64,000 nucleotides of DNA from Streptomyces meridianus (GCF_023703325.1 NZ_JAMQGM010000002.1:62001-126000), one strand, 5' to 3'; positions 34,152 through 44,378 are shown, numbered from the stretch's first letter. Translations and numbers: made by a program. Notes: generated from the sequence alone by a model not told the origin.

Positions 34152-35096
34152 TCAGCGCGGAACGCCCGGGGGCAGGGGTTTGCCGTACCAGAGCTCGACC
34201 AGGCGCGCCGCGATCGAGATTCCGGACGGCGGGAGCACCTCGCCCGAGGCGAACGCGGCCTCGAGCTCGTCCCGCGAGAACCAGCGGGCCTCGTGGATCT
34301 CCTCGCCGTCCACCAGGATCTCCGACGACGTCGCCCGGGCCATGAACCCCAGCATCAGGCTCGACGGGAACGGCCACGGCTGGCTCGCGACGTACTCGAC
34401 CGATCCGACGGTGACGCCCGCCTCCTCGGCCACCTCCCGGACGACGGCGTGCTCGATCGACTCCCCCGGTTCGACGAAGCCGGCCAGCGTCGAGAACCGC
34501 CCCTCCGGCCAGTGCATCTGGCGGCCGAGCAGCGCCCGGTCCTCCTGGTCCGTCACCAGCATGATCACGGCCGGATCGGTGCGCGGGTAGTGCTCGGCTC
34601 CGCAGGCCGGGCAGCGTCGGACGTGACCGGCGGCCGCGATCACGGTCCGCTCGCCGCACCGGGAACAGAACCGGTGCAGCCGCTGCCAGTTCTCCAGAGC
34701 CACCGCGTGGGCGAGCAGCGCCGCATCGCGTTCCGACAGCAGCGCACCGACCTCGCGCAGACCGGCGGGCCGCGCCGCCTGGTCCATCCGCCCCGGGAGC
34801 GTGTCCTGCTGCAGCGCGAAGTAGCGGACGCCCTCCTCGTCGGTGCCCAGGAAGTACCGGTGCGTCTCGCTGATCGGCGCCTCGAACGCGGGCAGCAGGA
34901 CGAGTTCGGTGCGCCCGTCGGGGAGGTCCTCGACCAGCGCCTGGCCGCCGGACACCACCAGGACGCGCGTCTTCGGATGGCTCCAGGCCGCGGCGAGCCA
35001 CGCCTCGTCCAGGCGGTGGTGGGCCGCCCGGTCGATGCCGCTGCGACCGGTGAGCGTGATCGGCCGGATGGAGGTCTGTTCGGTCCTGGTGGTCAC
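34152..35096 (-). CDS. nudC: NADH/NAD-capped RNA pyrophosphatase NudC
   Basis: 314 residues. N-terminal domain (~1-130), Cys4 zinc ribbon CSRCG...CPACG (~135-155), then the Nudix domain with GFVEPGESIEHAVVREVAEEAGV (~200-222) and the NADH-specific SQPWPFPSSLM (~234). Hydrolyses NAD(H) pyrophosphate bonds and removes NAD caps from RNA in the family. GTG at 35096 is preferred (GGAAG 5 bp upstream); TTG at 35108 is the alternative. Confidence 0.95.
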   Translation of the reverse strand: MTTRTEQTSIRPITLTGRSGIDRAAHHRLDEAWLAAAWSHPKTRVLVVSGGQALVEDLPDGRTELVLLPAFEAPISETHRYFLGTDEEGVRYFALQQDTLPGRMDQAARPAGLREVGALLSERDAALLAHAVALENWQRLHRFCSRCGERTVIAAAGHVRRCPACGAEHYPRTDPAVIMLVTDQEDRALLGRQMHWPEGRFSTLAGFVEPGESIEHAVVREVAEEAGVTVGSVEYVASQPWPFPSSLMLGFMARATSSEILVDGEEIHEARWFSRDELEAAFASGEVLPPSGISIAARLVELWYGKPLPPGVPR

Positions 35097-35172
35097 GTCT
35101 GCTTCCAACTCCCCCTCGGGCGGGTGATCTGCGTGATCGGGGTCGTGCGCCGGCCGTCCGGCGCCGGTTACG

Positions 35173-36591
35173 TCACCCCGGTGGCGCCCCCTGGACGGCC
35201 CGGCCGTGCTCCGCCAGGTCGCTCCAGAGATAGGCGGCCGTTTCGGCGCCCTTCATGAGCAGGTCCAGGCCGACCTTCTCGTTCGGCGCGTGCCATCCGT
35301 CGGAGGGGACGGAGATGCCGAGGAACAGCACGGGCGCCCCGAGCACGTCCTGCAGATCGGCCGCGGGACCCGAACCTCCCTCCCGGGTGAAGCGGATCTT
35401 CCGGCCGAAGGCCCGGCCCATCGCCCGGACGAGTGACTGCAGCGCCGGATGGTCGAGCGGTGTGAGGCAGGGGCGGGTGGCGCCCCAGAACGTGATCGCG
35501 TGCCGGACTCCCGCGGGCAGCTGATCCGCCACCCAGGCGCGTACGGCCTGCTGCACCTTCTCGGCGTCCATGCCGGCCACCAGCCGGAAGGACAGTTTCA
35601 GCTGGGCCCGGGACGGAACGATCGTCTTGCCACCGGGGCCCTGGTAGCCGCCGCTGATGCCGTTGACCTCGGCCGTCGGCCGGGCCCAGATCCGTTCGAG
35701 GGTGGTGTGACCGCTCTCGCCGAGCGTGGCGTGCGAGTGCGCCGTGCGCAGCCATGCCGTCTCGTCGAAGGGCAGTTCGGCCAGGAGCGCCCGCTCCTCG
35801 GCGGTCAGTTCCACCACGCCGTCGTAGAAGCCGGGAACCGCCACCCGGCGGTCGTCGTCGTGCAGAGCTGCGGCCAGCCGCGCGGCCTCCGTGGCCGGAT
35901 TGGGGACGGCGCCGCCGAACGAACCCGAGTGAATGTCCTGGTCCGGCCCGTACAGGTCGATCTGGCAGTCGGTGAGGCCGCGCATGCCGGTACAGACGGT
36001 GGGAGTGTCCTCGGACCACATGCCGGTGTCCGAAACGATCACGCTGTCGCAGGCCAGCCGGCCGGCACGGGAGCGGACGAGTTCCGGGAAATGGGGGGAT
36101 CCGGACTCCTCCTCGCCCTCGATCAGCAGCTTGAGGTTGACGGCCGGGGCCGTCCGTCCGGTCGCGGCGAGGTGGGCGCGCACGCCGAGGACGTGGAGGA
36201 GGACCTGGCCCTTGTCGTCAGCCGCGCCGCGGGCGTACATCTTCCCGTCGCGGACGGCCGGCTCGAACGGTTCGGTGTGCCAGCCGTCCTCCCGGGCCGC
36301 CGGCTGAACGTCGTGGTGACCGTAGACGAGCACCGTGGGGGCGCCCGGGTCGCCGGAGGGCCACTCGGCGAAGACCGCCGGGGCGCCCGGCGTCTCCCAG
36401 ACCTCGACCACGGGGAACCCGGTCTCGCGCAGCCCGGCGGCGAGCCACTCGGCACTTCGGTGTACGTCGACCGCCCTGCCGGGGTCGGCCGATACGGAAG
36501 GGATCCGCAGCCAGTCGGCGAGGTCGTCGAGGAAACGGCTGCGATGCTCGGCGATGTACGCGCGGACGGCGCTGTCCGGGGTGCTGCTCAT
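35173..36591 (-). CDS. M20-family dipeptidase
   Basis: 472 residues. Metal and catalytic residues are evident: YGHHDVQP (~92, first His and Asp), GAADDKGQ (~122, bridging Asp), EGEEESGSPH (~158, catalytic Glu pair), SDTGMW (~193, Asp ligand) and a late His in SDGWHAPNEKVG (~440). The lid domain includes DIHSGSFGGAVPNP. Cytoplasmic, no signal peptide. Probably a broad dipeptidase; carnosinase-like specificity is possible. It sits between nudC and adnB and is not part of the mycobacterial version of this block. Confidence 0.93.
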   Translation of the reverse strand: MSSTPDSAVRAYIAEHRSRFLDDLADWLRIPSVSADPGRAVDVHRSAEWLAAGLRETGFPVVEVWETPGAPAVFAEWPSGDPGAPTVLVYGHHDVQPAAREDGWHTEPFEPAVRDGKMYARGAADDKGQVLLHVLGVRAHLAATGRTAPAVNLKLLIEGEEESGSPHFPELVRSRAGRLACDSVIVSDTGMWSEDTPTVCTGMRGLTDCQIDLYGPDQDIHSGSFGGAVPNPATEAARLAAALHDDDRRVAVPGFYDGVVELTAEERALLAELPFDETAWLRTAHSHATLGESGHTTLERIWARPTAEVNGISGGYQGPGGKTIVPSRAQLKLSFRLVAGMDAEKVQQAVRAWVADQLPAGVRHAITFWGATRPCLTPLDHPALQSLVRAMGRAFGRKIRFTREGGSGPAADLQDVLGAPVLFLGISVPSDGWHAPNEKVGLDLLMKGAETAAYLWSDLAEHGRAVQGAPPG

Positions 36592-36686
36592 GACTGCGAG
36601 CCTATCCGGCCGGGTGGGTGCTCCTGATCCGGCGGGGGCCGGGGGCCGAACGCAGCCCCGCGGGCCGGCCGCATCAGCCGGGCGCG

Positions 36687-39600
36687 TCAGTCATCGGATT
36701 CGCCGAAACCGCCGGAACCGCCGGAGCCGGAGCCGGGCCCGGGAGTGCCCGGATCGCCGGGGTTGTCTCCCGGAGCGCCGGTGCCGCCGAGCAGGATCCG
36801 TTCGAGGCCGGTGCGGTCGGGCAGGCCGTCGGGCCGCACCACCTCGCCGCTGCGCACGTACAGGAACGAGGCCGTCACGTCGGACAGCGGAAGGCCGTGC
36901 GCCTCGGCCCAGGCCAGGCGGTAGACGGCCAGTTGCAGCGGGTCCGCGTCGTGGGCACGGTTCGTCTTCCAGTCGACGATCTCCCAGCCCGCCGGGCCCC
37001 CGGGCCCGTGGTCCGCCGCGGCATCATCGGCGTCACGGCCACGGTAGACGGCATCGACCCGGCCGCGGATCACCCGGCCCGCGAGGGTGAGCGAGAACGG
37101 CCACTCCACGCGGTGCGGGTTCCGGCGGGCGTACGGAGTGCGCTCGAACGCCCGTTTGAGCTCTTCGAGGTCCCGCTCGTCCGTGATCTGCGCCCCGGGC
37201 TCGTCGGGGAAGAGGTCCGGCAGTTCTTCGGGCCCGAGCAGCGGCACCTCCTCGAACCGCGACTCCACCCAGGCGTGGAACCGCGTGCCCCGGCGGGCGG
37301 CGGGCTGGGGCGGGCGGGGCATGGGACGGGCCAGCTCGCGGGCGAAGCCCTCCGGGTCCGACGCCAGCCGCATCAGCTGGGAAGCGCTGAGTGCGGCCGG
37401 CACCGGCACGTCCCGGACGGTGGCACGGGCGCGCCGGAGTTCCCCGGCGAGGGCGTCCAGGTCCCGGTCCCAGGACGCCACCGCACGGGCCTCCTCGGGC
37501 GTCAGGGTGGTGTCCTCCCCCGGTGGCCGCCCCGGACCGCGCGGGGCGGGCAGCCGGGGGGCACGGGAAGGAGCTGCCCCGGCGGGCGGTGCGTCCGATG
37601 GGTGCGGAACGGCGAAGCCGGGTGCGAGGTCCCGGTTCGACGCGCCGCTGCCCGCCCGGCCCGGGTCGCTGCCGCCTACCGCGTCGCCGCTGCCGGTGGG
37701 GTGAGGGCCGTGTGTCCCGTGCGCGATGTCGGCGTCCCGCGGCCCTGCAGGGGCCCGGTCCAGACGGTCCAGCACCGCCCGCGCCGCCCGGCGCCGCAGG
37801 CTCAAGGCCTCCGGATCCAGCGGCAGCGGCCAGATCCCCTCTTCGGTGCTCTTGGCGAAGGCCGGGTTCTCCTCGCCCGGCGGCGGCGCGTCCGCCCACG
37901 CCTCGACCTCGCCGTGCCCGGCCTCGCAGTGCTCGCGGAGCGCGTCGAGGAACACGGAGGGGCCGCGCGGTTTCTTCTGTTCCGGGCCCCACCAGTGACC
38001 GGATCCGAGCAGCAGCGACCGCGGGCGGGTGAACGTCACGTATCCCAGGCGCAGTTCCTCGGTCCCCTGATGCTCCTTCATCGCGGTCTTGAACGCGGAC
38101 ATCCCCCTGCTCGTCCAGTCCTCGGTATCCGGCAGAGTGGCGGCGTCCCCGCGCAGCGCGTGCGGGAGGACCTTGGCGTTGGCCGTCCACGACTCGCGCG
38201 CCCGCTCGCTCGGGAACTGTCCGGCCACCAGCCCGGGGACGGCGACCACGTCCCACTCCAGTCCCTTCGACTTGTGCGCGGTGAGGACCTTGACGGTGTC
38301 GCCGGTGCCGGGCAGCGCATGGTCGAGGCCCTTCTCGTACTGCGCGGCGGTGCGGAGGAAGCCGAGAAAGGCCAGCAGGGTGGCCTCGCCGTCCAGGGAG
38401 GCGAACGATGCGGCGATGTCGAGGAAGCCTCCCAGGGTCTCGCGCCGCCGAGCGGCAAGCGCGTGCGGGGACGCCGAGAGTTCGACCTCGAGCCCGGTGA
38501 CGGCCAGCACCCGGTGGAGGACGTCCATCAACGGGTCGCCGAGCGAGCGCCGCAGGTCCCGCAGTTCGGCGGCGAGGCGGGCGAAGCGGACCCGGGCCGC
38601 GGCGGAGAACGGCAGCGCGTCGGCCTCCTCGTCCCCGTCGGGTGCGAGGAACGTGTCGAGGGCGTCCGCGAGCGAGACGACCTCGGCCGGGTCGACACCC
38701 TCGACGGCCTCGGCGAGCCGCCGGTCCACGTCGTCGTCGGGCTGCGGACCCGCAGTGCGCGGCGCCACGAGTGCGCGGGCCCGGCGGCCGAGCAGGGCAA
38801 GGTCGCGCGGCCCGATGCGCCACCGGGGACCGCTCAGCAACCGGACCAGGGACGCGTTGGCGGTCGGGTCCTGAAGCACCTCGCACACGGCGACCAGGTC
38901 GGCGATCTCGGGCAGGTGAAGCAGGCCGGACAGCCCGACGACCTCGACCGGAACGTCCCGTTCGACCAGGGCTCCCTGGATCCTGGCGAAGTCCCCGGCG
39001 GTGCGGCACAGCACGGCGATCTCCCCCGGCGGGGTGCCGGTGCGGACCAAGTGGGCGACCGAGTCGGCGAGCCAGGCCAGTTCCTCGGCATGGGTGGTCA
39101 GCAAGGCGCAGCGGACGATGCCGTCCCGCTCCGCGCCGGGGGCAGGGCGCAGCGCCTCGACACCGGCGTGCCGGGCCCGCAGCGGTGCGGCCAGGCGGTT
39201 GGCGAGGTCGAGGAGCCGGCCGCCGCTGCGGCGGTTCTCACTGAGGGCGAAGCGCCGGGCGGGGCTGCCGTCGGCGAAGGGGAAGTGCTCGGGAAAGTCG
39301 TCGAGGTTGGCCACGGACGCACCGCGCCAGCCGTAGATCGCCTGGCAGGGATCGCCGACCGCGGTGACGGCGTGCCCCGTGCCGTCACCGAACAGGGATG
39401 CCAGGAGCAGACGTTGGGCCACGGAGGTGTCCTGGTACTCGTCGAGCAGGACGACGGCGAATTCCTCGCGCAGCTGGCGGCCGACCTCGGGGTGCGCGCG
39501 GGCGAGTGCGGCCGAGAGGGCGATCTGGTCGCCGAAGTCGATCAGGTCGTGGCGGCGCTTCTGCTCGCGGTAGGCGGCGGTGAGGCCGAGCAGTTCGAGA

Positions 39601-40262
39601 CGGGCGCGGGCGGCCTCGGGGACCTTGCGCAGGTCGGCGTTGCCGAGCTTGACGGTTTCCAGCGCGCGCAGCAGTGCGGTGTCGTGGGCGCGCAGCCGCT
39701 CCGGGGGGACGAGGTGTTCGGCGAGTTCGCCGTCGAGGGCGAGCAGGTCCTCGACCAGTCCGGGGAGGGATTTCGTGAGGGCGGGATACGGTCCGGTGGC
39801 TTCTCGGAGCACCTTCGCCGCCAGCTGGAAGCGGGTCGCGTCGGCGAGCAGCCGGGTGGTGGGTTCCAGGCCGATGCGCAGGCCGTGGTCCTTGAGCAGC
39901 CGGCCGGCGAAGGCGTGGTAGGTGGAGATCTCGGGTTCGCCGGGGATGTCGTCGGAGTTGCCGGGGGACGCCGGATCGGGGTCCGTGACCCCTGCCGCGA
40001 CGAGTGCGCGGCGGACGCGTTCGGCCAGCTCGCCGGCAGCCTTGTTGGTGAAGGTCAGACCCAGGACCTGTTCGGGGGCGACCTGCCCGGTGCCGACGAG
40101 CCAGACGACGCGCGCGGCCATCACCGTGGTCTTGCCGGAACCGGCTCCGGCGACGATCACCTGCGGGGCGGGCGGAGCGGTGATGCAGGCCGTCTGTTCC
40201 GGGGTGAACGGGATCCCGAGGAGCTCCTTGAGCTGCTCGGGATCGGTGAGGTGCGCGGTCAC
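36687..40262 (-). CDS. adnB: AdnB-like helicase-nuclease subunit
   Basis: 1191 residues, GTG start. Complete UvrD/AddA-type motor: Walker A AGAGSGKTT (38-46), LTFTNKAAGEL, STYHAFAGRLL, LLDEYQDTSVAQR (~270), GDPCQAIYGWRGA (~300), TAHKSKGLEWD (~665) and YVTFTRPRS. A ~110-residue low-complexity Pro/Gly/Asp linker (~830-940) leads to a RecB-type nuclease: RGTRFHAWVE, GRVDAVY, EIVDWKTN and QLAVYRLAW. The C-terminus is Gly/Asp-rich. In mycobacteria AdnA-AdnB resects DNA double-strand breaks. The adjacent adnA, 104 bp upstream on the same strand, supports this heterodimer. Confidence 0.93.
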   Translation of the reverse strand: MTAHLTDPEQLKELLGIPFTPEQTACITAPPAPQVIVAGAGSGKTTVMAARVVWLVGTGQVAPEQVLGLTFTNKAAGELAERVRRALVAAGVTDPDPASPGNSDDIPGEPEISTYHAFAGRLLKDHGLRIGLEPTTRLLADATRFQLAAKVLREATGPYPALTKSLPGLVEDLLALDGELAEHLVPPERLRAHDTALLRALETVKLGNADLRKVPEAARARLELLGLTAAYREQKRRHDLIDFGDQIALSAALARAHPEVGRQLREEFAVVLLDEYQDTSVAQRLLLASLFGDGTGHAVTAVGDPCQAIYGWRGASVANLDDFPEHFPFADGSPARRFALSENRRSGGRLLDLANRLAAPLRARHAGVEALRPAPGAERDGIVRCALLTTHAEELAWLADSVAHLVRTGTPPGEIAVLCRTAGDFARIQGALVERDVPVEVVGLSGLLHLPEIADLVAVCEVLQDPTANASLVRLLSGPRWRIGPRDLALLGRRARALVAPRTAGPQPDDDVDRRLAEAVEGVDPAEVVSLADALDTFLAPDGDEEADALPFSAAARVRFARLAAELRDLRRSLGDPLMDVLHRVLAVTGLEVELSASPHALAARRRETLGGFLDIAASFASLDGEATLLAFLGFLRTAAQYEKGLDHALPGTGDTVKVLTAHKSKGLEWDVVAVPGLVAGQFPSERARESWTANAKVLPHALRGDAATLPDTEDWTSRGMSAFKTAMKEHQGTEELRLGYVTFTRPRSLLLGSGHWWGPEQKKPRGPSVFLDALREHCEAGHGEVEAWADAPPPGEENPAFAKSTEEGIWPLPLDPEALSLRRRAARAVLDRLDRAPAGPRDADIAHGTHGPHPTGSGDAVGGSDPGRAGSGASNRDLAPGFAVPHPSDAPPAGAAPSRAPRLPAPRGPGRPPGEDTTLTPEEARAVASWDRDLDALAGELRRARATVRDVPVPAALSASQLMRLASDPEGFARELARPMPRPPQPAARRGTRFHAWVESRFEEVPLLGPEELPDLFPDEPGAQITDERDLEELKRAFERTPYARRNPHRVEWPFSLTLAGRVIRGRVDAVYRGRDADDAAADHGPGGPAGWEIVDWKTNRAHDADPLQLAVYRLAWAEAHGLPLSDVTASFLYVRSGEVVRPDGLPDRTGLERILLGGTGAPGDNPGDPGTPGPGSGSGGSGGFGESDD

Positions 40263-40366
40263 CCCCCGAGGCTAGCGGCGGCCACCGACAGCCTCGGCCG
40301 GGGGCGGGGCGCCTGCGGACCCGGACGGGTGCGGGGGCGGGGGCGGGGGGCCTGCGGCGCTGCGGG

Positions 40367-43300
40367 TCACTCGACGACGTGCCGGCCCTCGGGCAGGGCG
40401 GAGCACGAGCTGCGGAAGGAGCAGGTGCGGCACTGCGGACCGGTGCTGGGGGCGAACCGTTCGTCGAGGACCCGTCCGGCGGCGGTGGCCAGCAGCTCGC
40501 CGACCCAGGTGTCGCCCCGGTGCCGGTCGGCGTCCCCGCCGCCGTCGACGGCATCGGCCACACCGGCCGACGGCGGCTGGGTCTGGACGGCGGGCAGCGC
40601 GTCGCCGCCCTCCTTCTTCGGGGCCCCCAGCCGCAGATGCACCAGTTCGGCGCCGCCGGGGCCGGGGGTGCGGCCGCCGAAGACCGGGTCGACGGCTCCC
40701 TCGCGCACCGCCAACTGGTAGACGGCGAGCTGCGGATGGCGCTCGACCTCCGGGCCGGACGGCTTCTGCCGGCCGGTCTTGAAGTCGACGACGTAGGCGC
40801 GGCCGGCGGCGTCCGTCTCGACCCGGTCCATGCTGCCGCGGATCCGGACCGCGTGGTCCCCGGCCTCCAGGGTGACGTCGAAAGCGTGCTCGGTGGCGAC
40901 GGGTGTGCGTCCGGCCCGGTCCATCACGTGCCAGCGCAGGAAGCGTTCGACGGCCGCCCGCGCGTTCTCCTTCTCCTGCTGCGACTTCCAGGGCGCGTCG
41001 AAGGCCAGCCCGTCCCAGACCGAGTCCAGCCGTTCCATGAGGACGGACAGATCGGCGGGCGTGCGGCCCGAGGCCACCTCGTCGGCCAGCACGTGGACGA
41101 CGTTGCCGAACCCCTGGGCGGCCGTGGCAGGTGCGTCCGCCTTCACCTCCCGCCCCAGGAACCACTGCAGCGAGCAGCCGTTCGCCAGCTGGTCCAGGGC
41201 GCTGCCCGACAGGGCGACGGGACTGTCCCGGTCGCGCAGCGGCACCTCGTTGCTGGTGGCGTCCAGCAGGCCCCACCAGCGGTACGGGTGGGCCGCGGGG
41301 ACCAGCGGCCGGCCGTCCCCGGCCCCGTCGTCGTCCGTCAGCGCGGCCAGCCGGGCGAGCCGCGACACCGCGGCCTCGCGCAGGGCCGGAGAGGCCCCCG
41401 GGTCCACCGTGGTGGCACGCAACTCGGCGACCAGGGCCGCCACAAAGAGCGGGCGGCGCGGGCGCTGCGCGACGTCGGTCGGCTCCGCCCCCAGCTCGCG
41501 CAGGAAACGGGAGGGCTGGTCGCCGTCCTCCGCCGGGGCCTTCACCGCCGTGACGACGAGCCGCTCGCGGGCACGGGTGGCCGCGACGTAGAACAGCCGC
41601 CGCTCCTCGGCGAGCAGCGCGCCCGGCGGGAGGGGCTCGGCGAGGCCGTCGGGGCCGATGCGGTCCGCCTCCAGCAGGGAGCCGCGGCGGCGCAGGTCGG
41701 GCCAGAGCCCTTCCTGGACACCGGCTACGACGACGAGCCGCCACTCCAGGCCCTTGGACCGGTGCGCCGTCATCAGCCGGACCGCGTCGGGGCGGACGGT
41801 GCGGCGGGCCAGGGTGTCGGCGGCAATGTCCTGGGCGTCCAGTTCCTCGAGGAAGTTGAGGGCACCCCGGCCCCCGGTCCGCTCCTCGGCCCGGGCGGCG
41901 GTCTCGAACAGCGCGCAGACGGCGTCGAGATCGCGGTCCGCGTTCCGCCCGGCCGCGCCGCCCCACCGGGCCGCCCGCTCGAGCCGCTGGGGCCATGTGG
42001 TCCCGTCCCACAGCGTCCACAGCGCCTCCTCCGCCGTGCCTCCGGCGGCGAGCAGGTCACGGGTGCGGCGCAGCAGCAGACCGAGCCGCTGGGCGCCGCG
42101 GGCATGCGCGGGGTCGTGGGCGACCAGCCGTTCCGGTTCGGCGAGGGCCTCGGCGATGAGCGCGTCGGAGGGCCTGGGGAGGGGACGGCCCGCCGCGCGC
42201 TCCTCGTCCCGCAGCGCACGGCCGAGCCGCCGCAGGTCGGAACTGTCCATGGCCCCCAGCGGGGAGGTGAGCAGGGTCGTCGCGGTCTCGACGTCGATCA
42301 CCGGGGTGTCGGCCGCCTCACCGGAATCCGGCGGGACAGACCGCTTCGGGCCGCCGGGCAGTGCGGCGTCGGCGGCCACCCGCAGCGCGGTGAGCAGCGG
42401 GGCGACGGCCGGCTCATGGCGCAGCGGCAGGTCGTCGCCGTCCGTCTCCACGGGTACGCCGGCGGAGGCGAGGACCCGGCGCACGGACGGAATGGACCGC
42501 CCGCCGGCCCGGACCAGTACGGCCATCTCGTTCCACGGGACGCCGTCCTCGAGATGGGCCCGCCGCAGGATGTCGGCGACGTTGTCGAGTTCGGCTCCGG
42601 CGGTCGGGTACGTGAACACCTCGACCCGCCCCGGAGCGCCCTCCGCCTCCGCGTCGTCGGTGCTCGCGGGCACCAGGTCGCGGTGGGCGCGTACGGCTTC
42701 CGCCGGCAGCCTGGGCAGCGGCATGCGGCGGGTGAGGAGGCGGCTGGCGGCCAGCAGCGCCGGACGGGAGCGGCGGGAGGTGCCGAGCACCTCGACCGGC
42801 GCGGGGGTCCCGTCGGGCTGCGGGAAGGCCCGGGGGAAGTCGAGGATGCCGTTGATGTCCGCGCCCCGGAAGGCGTAGATCGACTGGTCGGGGTCGCCGA
42901 ACGCGACGAGGGTCCGGCGGTGGCCGGTGCCGGGCGTGTGCTCCCCCGCGTGCGCCGGCGCCGCGCCGCGGGGTGCACCGGGCCGCCGGACGACACCCGG
43001 GTCGCCCGCGAGCGCGCGGAGCAGCCGCACCTGTGAAGCGTCGGTGTCCTGGTACTCGTCGACGAACACGGCGTCGTAGCGGGCGGCGAGTCGTGGACCG
43101 ACGTCAGGCTGCTCGGCGAGCAGGACCGCGCGGTGCACGAGCTCCGCATAGTCGAGCACTCCCTGCGCGTCCAGGACATCGAGGTACTCGGCAAGGAAGG
43201 ACGCCGCCGCGTCCCAGTCGGGACGCCCGGTCCGGCGGGCGAACGCGGCCAGCGCGTCCGGGCCGAGGCCCAGTTCCCGGCTGCGCGCCAGCACCGCGCG

Positions 43301-43858
43301 CACCTCGTCGGCGAACCCACGGGTGGTGAGACAGGCCCGCAGCTCAGCGGGCCACTGGACGCCGCCGCGGCCGTCCCGCTCCAGTTCCGGCTGCCCGGCG
43401 AGCAACTCGCGTACCACGACGTCCTGCTCCGGTCCGGACAGCAGCCGCAGGGGATCGGCGAACAGTTCGGCGTCCTGGTGGGCGCGCACCAGCGCGTAGC
43501 AGTAGGAGTGGAAGGTGGTGGCGAGGGGACCGGTCCGGCCGCTCAGCCGGGCCGCCATCCTGTCCCGGAGTTCGACGGCCGCCTTGCGGCCGAAGGTGAG
43601 GACGAGGATGCGCTCCGGATCGCAGCCGCTGCGCACGCGCCGGGTGACCGCCTCGACGAGGGTCGTGGTCTTGCCGGTGCCGGGGCCGGCGAGCACGAGC
43701 AGCGGTCCGCCGGTGTGCTCGACGACCGCGCGCTGCCGCGGGTCGAGGACCGGAGGGGCCGGAGGCTCGGGCGGGGTGCGCACCAGACGGTATGCGCCGG
43801 GGTCCGGCCGCCGGGCCTGCCCCGGGAGCGGCCGGAGGGACGGGGTGGAGGTGCTCAC
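40367..43858 (-). CDS. adnA: AdnA-like helicase-nuclease subunit with Fe-S nuclease
   Basis: 1163 residues from GTG at 43858. The earlier in-frame start adds only Arg/Pro-rich sequence. Walker A AGPGTGKTT (57-65), LTFGRKAAVEL, TFHSYCYAL, DEYQDTDASQVRLL (~260), GDPDQSIYAFRGAD (~315), TAHRSKGLEWR (~710) and ATRARERLVV. The nuclease domain has GFGNVVHVLADE, GSMDRV, YVVDFKTGRQ and QLAVYQ. Four Cys typical of the AddB/AdnA iron-sulfur clasp: one in NGCSLQWFL (before the nuclease), then CRTCSFRSSC at the C-terminus. Both AdnA and AdnB thus carry a motor and a nuclease. Confidence 0.92.
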   Translation of the reverse strand: MSTSTPSLRPLPGQARRPDPGAYRLVRTPPEPPAPPVLDPRQRAVVEHTGGPLLVLAGPGTGKTTTLVEAVTRRVRSGCDPERILVLTFGRKAAVELRDRMAARLSGRTGPLATTFHSYCYALVRAHQDAELFADPLRLLSGPEQDVVVRELLAGQPELERDGRGGVQWPAELRACLTTRGFADEVRAVLARSRELGLGPDALAAFARRTGRPDWDAAASFLAEYLDVLDAQGVLDYAELVHRAVLLAEQPDVGPRLAARYDAVFVDEYQDTDASQVRLLRALAGDPGVVRRPGAPRGAAPAHAGEHTPGTGHRRTLVAFGDPDQSIYAFRGADINGILDFPRAFPQPDGTPAPVEVLGTSRRSRPALLAASRLLTRRMPLPRLPAEAVRAHRDLVPASTDDAEAEGAPGRVEVFTYPTAGAELDNVADILRRAHLEDGVPWNEMAVLVRAGGRSIPSVRRVLASAGVPVETDGDDLPLRHEPAVAPLLTALRVAADAALPGGPKRSVPPDSGEAADTPVIDVETATTLLTSPLGAMDSSDLRRLGRALRDEERAAGRPLPRPSDALIAEALAEPERLVAHDPAHARGAQRLGLLLRRTRDLLAAGGTAEEALWTLWDGTTWPQRLERAARWGGAAGRNADRDLDAVCALFETAARAEERTGGRGALNFLEELDAQDIAADTLARRTVRPDAVRLMTAHRSKGLEWRLVVVAGVQEGLWPDLRRRGSLLEADRIGPDGLAEPLPPGALLAEERRLFYVAATRARERLVVTAVKAPAEDGDQPSRFLRELGAEPTDVAQRPRRPLFVAALVAELRATTVDPGASPALREAAVSRLARLAALTDDDGAGDGRPLVPAAHPYRWWGLLDATSNEVPLRDRDSPVALSGSALDQLANGCSLQWFLGREVKADAPATAAQGFGNVVHVLADEVASGRTPADLSVLMERLDSVWDGLAFDAPWKSQQEKENARAAVERFLRWHVMDRAGRTPVATEHAFDVTLEAGDHAVRIRGSMDRVETDAAGRAYVVDFKTGRQKPSGPEVERHPQLAVYQLAVREGAVDPVFGGRTPGPGGAELVHLRLGAPKKEGGDALPAVQTQPPSAGVADAVDGGGDADRHRGDTWVGELLATAAGRVLDERFAPSTGPQCRTCSFRSSCSALPEGRHVVE

Positions 43859-44015
43859 ATGGATCGCCGGTCCTGGGTTCGTGCCGGGGAGTCGTGCCGG
43901 TCGTGCTGGTTGCCGTGCTGTCGCCGGGCCCTGCGGCGGGCGTGTAAGGGGCCCGGCGAGACTACGCCGGACGGAAGCGCGGTCGCCGCATCGGGCCCGG
44001 GATGGCGGGAAGCTG

Positions 44016-44378
44016 TCAGATGTGAGCACCCTCCGTCCGGCCGCCGTCCGCCGAACCGTCCCACCGGGCCAGAGCCATGTCGATCCGCGGTATGTGTCCG
44101 GCCGCCGCCGCAGACGCGCCGCGCAGTGGCGTGCCCTCCCGCCGGTAGTGGGCGAGGGCGCGCTGCTCGTGTCCCGGGAGCAGGACGCCGTCGGCCCGCA
44201 CGACGCGCCACCAGGGGGCGGATCCGCCGTACAGCGCCATGACCCGGCCGACCTGGCGCGGCCCGCCCTCGCCGAGCCATTCGGCGACGTCCCCGTAGGT
44301 CATCACCCGGCCGGGCGGGATCGTGTCGGTGACATCGAGCACGCGTTCCGCGTAAGCGGGCAGTTCCGGGTCGTTCAT
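44016..44378 (-). CDS. Alkyltransferase-like DNA-binding protein (ATL)
   Basis: 120 residues, the MGMT DNA-binding fold only. IPPGRVMTYGDVAEWLG and RQVGRVMALY are typical; at the place of the MGMT PCHRV active site the sequence reads PWWRVV, so the alkyl-accepting Cys is replaced by Trp, the ATL hallmark. ATLs bind O6-alkylguanine and hand it to nucleotide excision repair. ATG at 44378; a start three codons earlier is possible. Position beside adnA mirrors Rv3204 in mycobacteria (recalled). Confidence 0.92.
   Translation of the reverse strand: MNDPELPAYAERVLDVTDTIPPGRVMTYGDVAEWLGEGGPRQVGRVMALYGGSAPWWRVVRADGVLLPGHEQRALAHYRREGTPLRGASAAAAGHIPRIDMALARWDGSADGGRTEGAHI

Noticed and set aside
36618..40721. 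1367-codon open frame on the plus strand
   Set aside because: Antisense shadow of adnB produced by GC-biased codons; no ribosome site, no domains, Gly/Arg/Gln-rich noise.
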